This document shows positions 25,301-36,000 of a stretch of 64,000 nucleotides of DNA, in pieces. Location: the NCBI GenBank assembly GCA_024195265.1, contig JAJLRJ010000002.1, positions 45,726,252 to 45,790,251 of the forward strand. The letters are read 5' to 3'. This DNA is from Dendrophyllia cribrosa (Eukaryota; Cnidaria; Anthozoa; Scleractinia; Dendrophylliidae). How positions within the stretch are numbered: the first letter of the stretch is position 1; the number at the start of each line of letters is the position of its first letter. Position numbers and translations under genes: made by a program. Below the pieces are notes generated by a model. That model made no database searches. It had not been told where the DNA came from and was given only the letters and a program-made list of their open reading frames with translations.

Positions 25301-28300
25301 TCAAAATCAAAAATTTGATCATAGGGGTACTTTTAAATCTTTTTACGGTGACCAATTTACCTGTTATCAACTCAGTTGTTAAAATCAAATTTTCATGTTA
25401 ATTCTTAGTGTTCTCCTAACTTTTAGCTCAGAAGGTAAGGAAGCATTCCTAGAACTGGTTAAACTAAAAGTGTGCGGCTAAGGCTCACTTTCCTAGGGGT
25501 AGAGGTAGGTTCTCTGAAACCCCACTTCCTTCATTTAGGCCCGGTTCAAACGTCGAACTTCACACGTGCCGAATCTAATGCAAATGAGCAAGAACAATAG
25601 ATTTTGCTCATTTGCATTAGATTCGGCACATGTGAAGTTCGACGTTTGAACTGGGCCTTAGAGACCTATTTTCGGCAAATTCACGTATGCACACCTTCGA
25701 CCGTCAAAGGTAAAACAACTTACAAGAATTTTATAATTTATTCCTCACACAACAATATTTTTTTATTACAGAATAAACAATTTGTTGAATTTCAAAAACC
25801 TACAAGTAATTGCAGGCGGTAACAAATGTTGCTTCAAGCGATAAATTTTACCTGTTTCTGCCTGATAAGGAGAACACTGAATTCTATGTACATGTGAGTA
25901 CATATTTTCTTTGTTCTTGCAGGGCGCGACAAAAGCGCTGTCCGATAGGCCGGGGCTAGTGAAGCGACCCGTCGGGCTAGCGTCTTTTTGTCGGAGTTTG
26001 CCCGACGGGCAAGCAATATTTGTTGCCTTTTCTCATCATAAAGTTAAGAATTAAAATAAGAAGTGTGTAATAAACAGTTCTCTAGTGAAAGTGAATGTGA
26101 GGAACATTTTAAAAATGTAAGAAAATATCAACAGGGAACAAAAGAAATGGAATTGAATGATGCGTTTCCGTAAATAATTGAAGGGCTCGGGGCATATCCA
26201 GCCTATGTTGCTTTTGAGGTCGTTTTTTATTTTTCTCGCTCAGATTTGTCCATTTTTGGCATGTGAACTACAAATTCGTTGCAAAACATTGTTCAGATTT
26301 TTTTCTGCATGTCTCCCGCTGAATCCCGCTCGAAAAAATGAATCCCAAGGTTAACCCGAATTTCTCGATTTTACGCTGATTTTTCACTTCAGATGGCCAA
26401 GTTTGGGCCCGTACCGCTGAATCCCGCTCAAGAAAAATAAATCCCAAAGTTCATTCCCTCAAAATCGCTTCATTTTTATCACCGATAGTCAGCCACTTAG
26501 ATTCGCGCCATCTCCCTTATCGTTACGGACCTCCTTTAGGAAGCACTCCCGGTCCTCCGCTGCCGGCTCATAGTCTTTGCCCGCCTTGCTGAATTTCACC
26601 CGGCCGCAAGAACTCACTTTGAGCTGCCCAACGCTGTATTTCAATCTCCCGCACGACCACGCAAAGCCGACCTATCTGCCACTGTCGCAAAGCATGTCGG
26701 GATATCAATGGCGAAAACGAAAATGGAATGTCCGCCAAACGAAATACGGAAAATATTATAAGTCTCGAAGCACTTCGGATATCGGGCATTTCGACTACGG
26801 CACGGGATGGGAAATGGCCCACAACTCACAACGCTGACCTTTTTCTCATCCGAAGTGATTCCTGACTTTCCCGCCGGCTCGCCTTGTCCACCAACGTCTA
26901 TTTTCACCTTCGAGCGTGAAATAGAGATTTAGGCAAGAAACACGACTCGTTTCTTTGAGAGGTGCTAGAGACTTACGGATTTCCGGACTTAACGATGTCC
27001 TTCAATCACCGGACGGGCCTTAAACATATTGGCTCATACGCATGCTACAGACGATGTGTTTGCCGTAGCGAGCTCGCGATCGATAACGAACCAGGCGCGC
27101 GTAAATAACGGTATTTTCGTTCATGTCGTTGGCACGGGTCAGGAGTATTGCGGTCGCATATTCTCACGGCCAATCTGCTGTAATGGCATCGAAATTACGC
27201 TCTGAATGTAAACAACCACTAGAAGACCAGAACTCTGCTTTTTTCAGGTGAAATTAGTCCAGTTTCTTAGGATTAGTGCAAATTCGACAAGGGTTTGTGA
27301 TATTATTCGTTGTACGATAAAATTAGGCAAATCTGAGCGAGAAAAAAACGTAAAAAGCTCAAAAAGCAACATAGGCTGGATATGCCCCGACCCCTTCAAT
27401 TATAATGTAGACCAATGTACAGTAGCGGCCGTAATTGTGTTCACTCCTCTGCTTTTAGGTCTTTAAAATCGCTGTTGTTTTCATTGTATTAAGTTCAAAG
27501 TAAACCAGTTAGGATCTGTCTTGTCGATTAAGACCGTTTTCTTTAAACAAGCTAGACAACTTGAACATTTCCCGACACAGTCGTTGCGGATAGATTGTTT
27601 TTTCCACGAACGGCAAATATTTTTACCGTCTGCTGTTTGCCATTTTCATGGGAAAGTGAGTAGTTTCACGTTTCTCAAACTCATGAACATGTGAATTAAC
27701 TCCGATTTTTCTAGTGGATTTATTTTAAGATTCGAGGAAAAGTAAGGATAATAAACTGCAAGCTGCCGTTTGCCGTGTACGCGTAGAACGTAGACTTTCT
27801 CAAAGTCTGTTTTTCGTTTCTCGCTCGCTCTCACGACTTCGTCGCTCGCTTCTCGCGACTTCGTCGCTAGCTTTTCGCGACTTCGTCGCGCTCTCGGGGA
27901 CTTCGCATGATCGCAGTCGACTTGTGGCAAGTCTAGCGTAGAACGCCGCAAGCAAGTCACGTAATATAAAATGTGCTATTTTTGTTGTATCAAACTTCCG
28001 AAAGGGCTTGCAAGATATTTTACGTTATCCAAAGGCGAAAGACTTCGAGTAAGAGTACTAGTTTCATTGATCAATTGATCATAACTTTCATAACCTGCGC
28101 AAAAATAAGTTTTTCTCGTAATTTATAATTTATTCTGCAACATTCGCCGTCGGGAGCGAACACAGTTGGAGATTTTTTGCCTCTAGGTGTAATATTCATC
28201 CCTTGTTTAAATTTGTTTGTTTTTAATAATTAATTTACTTTTGGGCTAGCTCTTCAGAGCTCCGGGCTAGTAAACTAAAGTAGCAGCTTGCCCGATGGGC

Positions 28301-31300
28301 AAGCTGATTTTTTCATTTTCATCCCACCCTGGTTCTTGGTTTTCAGTAATAACTTGCTTGGAACTGAAGGTTTTGAATGTCTTTTATACACAACAGCATG
28401 TTATCCTTTTTATTACCACTTGTCCATAAACATGATTTTGTTTTTACCTGTTAAAAAGGCTCCCACTTCAAAACTCCACCACTCGATACAGATCATCACC
28501 ATTCCTGACACTGCAAGTTTGACAAACTGTCCCCAGCTTAACAGGCTTTCAGTTGTCCAACCTTGGAACACAAACATCAACAAAAAAAATATTCAATTAT
28601 GTTAATTGTCACAGACAGTATCCATACCTCACCCACACAAGATTGTTTTGGTTTGGATCATCCCCCGCCCCCCACCACTCTGGAAATTCTAGTTTGGCTA
28701 CATACTTTTTAACCTTTCAAATAAGTCCCAATAGTGCCATATGACACATCACCACATAACTTAATATTTACTATCTGGTCAATTTCAAAGAATTTTGGCC
28801 AACAAAATGATATTGGACAAATTTTAACCCATTGAACACACAAAATCATACCCCCACCCACCCCCCACCCCCCACCCCCTACTCTATGTGATGTGTTTAG
28901 CCGCCCTCGACAATTTTTCAATATTTTTGTCTTAATGCATCTGTGCTCTAAGGTAGAAATCATGTTATTCTACTCACTGAGAGCTGCAAATTGAGGTATA
29001 GTTTAAGGTATACCTATCATGTATAAAGATTTAGGACTTTGCTCAAGGTTACAGTGTACCTTCAGATCGAAAATTTATTGAATTTTTTTTTTTGGCGTCA
29101 AAATAAAGTTTACAGAATGAACTTTCATCCAAAAAAAAATTATCGAAAAATAGTGAAAATTGACGGAGAAATGACGGTATAACTTTTGTGGGCGGAGTTT
29201 GTTTATGAAGCGATATGTTTTTCTAAGCGCTGTTTTCTCAAAGGTTATTTTTCGCTTGTAGGGGACACTTTAAAGAGCTACAACTCAAAGAGAATTTGTT
29301 CGATTTTCCTCAAATTTGGACACAAGCTAGGCTAACATATAATCAACAAAAACGTGTCGGCGAATTTCTTATTTCCGAAAACTTTTTCGTCAAGAGCCAT
29401 TTCCGTGCGATCACTCCAACTTTTTTTCTCCCTTTTTCGAAAATATTCTGTAACTTTTCACTGCCATTGAATATGGGAAATCGCCGACACGTTTTTTTTA
29501 GCGCTTCGTGTCCGGAAACCCGAGAACAAATCAAATTAGCAAAATACAATAATCGCTTTGAGTTATAGCGTTTTAAAGCTGATTCGGACGTTCGAATTTA
29601 GACGTCGTAAAAAATTCGACAATTCATTTTATTACCAAATGGTTTCCATATTTAGATAGCCATCTCTATAAGCTTTAATTTGATATCTGGGTTTAGGTAT
29701 ATTAAGTGTAATCTTAAGACGCTAGAGCTGTTATACTGGAGACACCCCCGAAGGTACACTGTAACCTTCAAAACCTTTCAAATGGTACCGGTATATCATA
29801 CATGGTCATAGAGATTTTAGTTACCAGTTTGGAAAGAAGGAGATTTGCCTCAGGGCAGCCCCTCCCCCTTGTTTTCGGGTCTTAGGTCTTTGTTTTGTAG
29901 ACACCCAAGTGTATATGCAGTATTTGTACAGTTGTACAGTATGTTTGAACATAAAATTAAAATCAATAAAAATAGAAACTCACAGCTACATTGTATCCTG
30001 ATCTTATTTATAAAAATATTGATTATACATGTGTATAATTTTTCATCAATTGGGCATGCCAGGATTAAGTAGATCATTAGCTTTAAACATGGGGCAAATT
30101 AGCTTTAAATGCAATGAAAACTTACCTGGCCAAGTTTGTTCATGCAGCTTAAAGACTCTTGTGTAGGTAAACAGCAGTAAAAACATGATGCACATAGTGA
30201 GTCCCCAGCTAATGGCCACTCCCCTGTCAAATGAAGAGAAGATAAAAAAAGCAGGTAAGCGTTTTACTTTAAACTCTTTAACTTCCAAGAGTATCAAACA
30301 CCAAATTGAAGAAAAAGTCCAAATTTCATTTTGTGAAATATTGTAAAACAAATGATACCATGCAAAAGTATTGTTTGAGAGATTTGAATGGTGAATGGTA
30401 ACATGTACACCATAGGATTTTATTAACAGATGCAAAAGAACTTCATGTACACTACATGACTCCACAATCCTCGGTAGGAAAAAAGATGGTGACTGGTACA
30501 TTTACCCATAATTCTTAGTGCATAAAAACCTTAACGTTCATAAAAATGTAAAGAAAAGTTATAAAATCTTCAAACCTAGTCTACACATTGTCCTTAGTAC
30601 TGGAACAAATATTGTAAAAATTTGGCTTTCTTTGTGCCTTATGTGCTGTGTTAGGTCCGCAAGGTATTGTGGTAAAATGGACAGCCGCCATCTTTTTTCC
30701 TAAGGTGGATTGACTCTGGGAGTGACAGGGTTAAAAAAAGGTGGCTGCTAGAGTACAGATTGAATACATTTGTACCTTGAATCATGCAAATTAGTAATTG
30801 AGCCAGCTCATCGACTTACTGTTGTTGGTATTTCATTGTTGTTTGGAATGGCCCGACATGTACATTATGTAGCTTTGAAATGATACAACTGTATACAGTG
30901 GAACCCCGCTATAACGAAGTGCCACGGACCCGGTACCCAAAAAAATGTTTGTTATAGCGGGGTGTTCATTATAGCGAAGACCCCGTTTAACGAATTATCT
31001 GGTTAACAGCAAAAATATTCGTTATAGCGGGGTAATTTAAAATTACCAAAAATTCAATACTACACGTAGAAATCATTACTTTTATTCATTTGATACTGTA
31101 AACTGTAAGTGTAACGCGCTTACAATCAGGACATAAATTTCAAGAACACTTTCAATTTAAAACTTTAAAATTCAGAAGTAACAGTAACACCTGTGGGAAA
31201 TCATCAATGTCGTTTAGTGATCATCTTCCCGATTTGTCTCTACACAAACAAATATTTGTTATAGTGGGGTACAATATGTAAATCGTGCGTTGGGACCGTC

Positions 31301-32989
31301 AAAATCTATTCGTTATAGCGGGGATTTCGTTATAGCGGGGTTCGTTTCCACATATTTTACTGTAATTCTGCCGGGCTTTCAAATGTTGTTCGTTATAACG
31401 GGGTCTTCGTTATAGCGGGGTTCCACTGTACCACTATACATCCTTGAATTAAGCAGTAAACATATTTATCTATTTTTGATTAATTTGTTCAGCTTGAATG
31501 ACCTCTGTTGACAAGAAAATACTGCTTTCCTGCAATTGGCCTAGCATCGCATTCTGGTACGATAATCAAGGGCATTTTTATATGCAGAGGACAATTATTA
31601 AATTTTAAAGGTTTTTATATCTCCTATAAAACCAACATTTCAATTCAATCTAGACAAAGATGACCAACAAAAAAAAAACTACCTGCAGGCAATGACTTGG
31701 TCTTCATGATTTATTTCAATCTATGTTTACCTGAAACCCATGTTAAAGACCAGTACCATCAGAGCATTGAGTCCAATTTGGATCCCACAGGAAACTGCAC
31801 CAACATAAAGAATAGGTCTAACAATCCCCTGAAAACAAAACAAGAGAATTGCTTATTAGAATAAACAAGAGGCTCCAAAGAAAGTTTTATGACATATTTT
31901 AAACATGATGAGAAGATGTCTGACATGGAGAAGAGTTACTCCTTTCATTCAGTCATCATTCCTACAAACCACATTGTTTACTATTGAATGTTTTGCAAAT
32001 GAAGGCTGTACCACAATGAAGCCAGTGATTCTTCTAAGTGTTATATATAATACCTAACATGAACATTAGTAATGCAAGTAGGGTTGTAGGAGATGCTGTC
32101 GTGACACTTCACTAACGTTGTTTTACCAGAAGTGAGAGTAGCCGGAAGTCACTAAACAGGAAGTGTAAATGACAAAGCTATGAACTAGAAATGCACAATT
32201 TAAAATATGCATGCATAAATTTGCAGGCAAAATTGTGACACAAAAAAATCATAATAAAAAGAAAAAAAGAGAAGAAAAACGAAGGGCAAACCTTAACTCA
32301 TGCCGCTATGCACATGAGTAATAAATGTGCCTTTCAATAACACAAACTCTGACATTCAAAACTCAACCAACAGTTTCATTTGTAAATGCCACAATATTTT
32401 ATCATTGCCAACGTCTCAGGAAACATTAGGATGTTTGACTCAACAGGGTCAAAAGGTCATGTTTTTGTGTTGTGATTCGTGGATTTCGATCCCTCATGTC
32501 AGTTTCTGTTTTCAGAGGTCCAATATACATGTACATGTGTCACCATAATTATTATGATTGACAGCAGTGTAAAGTGTACATGTACATGTAAACATTAGCT
32601 GAGACTGGGACTCTGAGACCCTTAACCTATACTAGACCATTTTAGCTGCATTTTGCAACCCTATTTTAGACTAAACACCGAAAAACCCTACCCTATCCTA
32701 GACCTATTCCAGACTAGCTATTTTCCAGAAACTCGTTTACTATCATTGCAGTTATTAGTTACCAGGGGTCAGTAAAAATGCCGTACTGCTCGCCGTACCG
32801 ATTTTTAAATGCCCTTTGCTAGTAAACCTTGTCTAGACAAAATTCTTCACGCAACTGATCAGTTTCGCGTAAAATGATACCCTATTCTAGACCAAAAATC
32901 TCTGAATACTATACCCTATCCCAGACTAAACTGCCTGAAAACCATACCCTTCACAACGGCACATACCTATATAGCTCATATATGGGAGT

Positions 32990-33023
<34 letters not shown>

Positions 33024-36000
33024 CGGGGGAGGGCACTTAATCCAGGTAGGTCGGAGCTTCAAGGAAATCTATATTTATCTATAGTTAGTTATTGAGTTTG
33101 AGTTCCTGAGCTGCTTTAAAATGATAGAAAAACATTGAATACTTAACTACATGTACAGCTGTACTGTACACACCTGTGACTGAAGATATCTTTGCAGCAA
33201 AACAAACAAAAAACTTCCCTGTCAAAATAAGAAATCAAAATATCATTAATTTTATTACATTATATTACGCATGGCCATTAAAGACTGTAGTAAAAAAGGT
33301 TAGGGTTTTTTTCTAATTAATTTCCAGCTAACCACTTCAAACATAAAACACCATAATATTATTATTATGTTTAAAATGTCAGACTGTGTATGGGTTTATA
33401 TTAATAGCCAATACAAAGAGAACAGAACAGAAGTTGCATGTTGTCCACCAAGTTTTTATCTGCCACTATTTGTCCCTTGTCTTTTTTATATTTTAAAAAC
33501 CCTTGACTTGCATTCATGAAAATTTAATGTTATGACATTGCAGAAAATTTCCACTTGTTCTACCTCCTACCAGTAAAATTTGACATTTCACAATTAAATT
33601 AGGTTCAATAGTAAGTACAAAATGTTATAAAGTCTTGATCTGTGTTGTTATGACCTTTGATTTGTGGAAAGTCTCATGCATTCATTATTGCATGTCATGA
33701 ATTGTATCATCATTCAAAAGCTAACACAATATTTGTCAAACTCAGAACAAATTCAAACACATTGTGCTGACCAAATTCAAATCATTTTATGAATTCAAAA
33801 TATTTGCATTGTATAATTTAAAAAAAGCGAGTTGTTGCTTCAAAGTGATGAAATCAATAAAAACAAAGACTGAAACTTAAGTCCTTTTGCTAAATGCTTC
33901 CTTTTTTTTCAATGTTGTTTCATTCTGTTTGTTGTTTTTCTTGCAGCTGCAAAAACCGTGAAATCATCCACTACAACCAACCTTGACTCTTTAAACTCAT
34001 CCAAGTACTTTGAAGAATAAGTGATAAAAGTTAAAATCTGTGTTTGCCATAATTTTTATAAGAAAAAGCAATAAGTGGCGATTGAAAGGACACTTTCCAT
34101 CTTATGAAGCAGGCCATCGTCATACAGCGACAGCCTGCTTGGTTAATTTTGAACATTCAGCGAGTGTTCCAGTATATTATACTTTTAATGTGACAACATG
34201 ACATGACTGGGGCTTAAATTTCTTTTCTTGTAAAGCATAATCAAAGCTATAGAGTACCGAAGTGTGACGTCACACATGTGAAATTATGGGATTTGATTAG
34301 ATATTCGGAAAGGGCATGACGAAAAATGCCGGCTTGCCAAAAATCAGCATCTTATTGCAATTTGGGGGTGAGATATTGGCACCGTTATGCTCTGATGACT
34401 CCATACAAACCTTTCTAATTTTTGCCTTGGTTCATTACGTAATGAACCAAGGCAAAAATTAGAAAGGTTTGTATGGAGTCATCAGAGCATAACGGTGCCA
34501 ATATCTCACCCCCAAATTGTAATAAGATGCTGATTTTTGGCAAGCCGGCATTTTTCGTCATGCCCTTTCCGAATATCTAATCAAATCCCATAATTTCACA
34601 AATTTAGTTTTTGTGACGTCATCACTTCGGTACTCTATTCTTTTGTGATTTAAAGTAAATCCATGCTTTCTTGTGCTCTCAAGGAAAATTGTTCAAAATA
34701 ATAGAGAGAATAAGAATCATGTTAACTTTGTTTTCCCGCAAATGGCAAAAATCTAACTTTTGCCGTTTGCCATTTCTGCGTGAAAGTAAGAAGTTCCGCA
34801 TTTGTCATCAACATGATTGTGAATTATTTTCGATTTTTCAAGTGGATTTAACGATTTGAGGAAAATCAAAGTGCAAACTGGCATTCACCATTTGCTGTAG
34901 AATGCGGAGCTATCTCACTAATATAGTGGGATTCAAGACTATCAACCTCAGATGTTGCATAATTTAATAATTTCATAGCCAGTGTATCATATGCATGTTA
35001 CATATGCACTAAAAATGAATGGAATACCTGGTTTTCAAACAAAAATTACATAAATACATCAATTATTATGTATATCGATCATTGTACTTACTATTAAAGC
35101 AGGAAGGCATATAAGGACAAACTCTTCGGTCAAGCTAAGAAATGAGACATTTATTTAATTAATTTTGGGGACCTCACACAGGAAACTGTGCACTAACTCT
35201 TAAAACTGGCCAAAAATGGATGGTTAACTAACAGACAACTGATGACCTTCATAAGCATTCTAAGAAAGTATGTAAGTATAGTTATACTTTTAAACTCTGT
35301 TCTGGCAAAGCACTTTAACCCTTTAAGTCCCAATTATATTAACTTTTCCTTGCTGATCTCAAGATAACTTTCTTATAGAACTAGTTTGGAGAAGTTGTAT
35401 GTGTCGTGGCTTTAAGGTGGCTCATCACAGTTTTATAGCCATGCGCGCGCTGATGACGCGAACGTTAGTAAATTTGCGCGCGCTCATACGAAAAAGTAGA
35501 TTTTCCCCGATTTTATGACGTCAACAAAGCCAAAAAAGGCAAAATTAAGAGCAGATTTTCTTGCGTTTCCTTCGGTAAATCTTTTTAAAAGTTCGTATAG
35601 TTTGAGATAAAATCTCAAATTCTTTTTAGGAAAAAATCTGTCGGAGCAATTTAGTTTAATAGGTAAATATACGAAATTGCGTGATATTGCAAAAACCGTC
35701 TGAACGACCCCATGTTTAAACTTTCCAAAATGTTGCCTGTGATCATTTCCACAATATATCAAAGTTTAAAAAAAATTCACCAAAGGAAACTCTAAATATT
35801 AACCCATTGACACCTAAGAATTTTTACGTTTTTGAGCGATTTCCTGCATACACACGCCCCATAGGATTTTGTGACTCCATATTTAAAGTTACCATTGAAA
35901 GTGCTGCTGTTCTAAAACACTGAAGGCTCGACTTTGCTGGAAACATCATTGTGACGTTTCCATTTTGCTTGGTTGAATTGCAATAAAGGGTCCAATATGA

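Noticed and set aside
32874..33095. Proline-rich 73-aa protein
   Set aside because: The prolines are the translation of a 32-C homopolymer.
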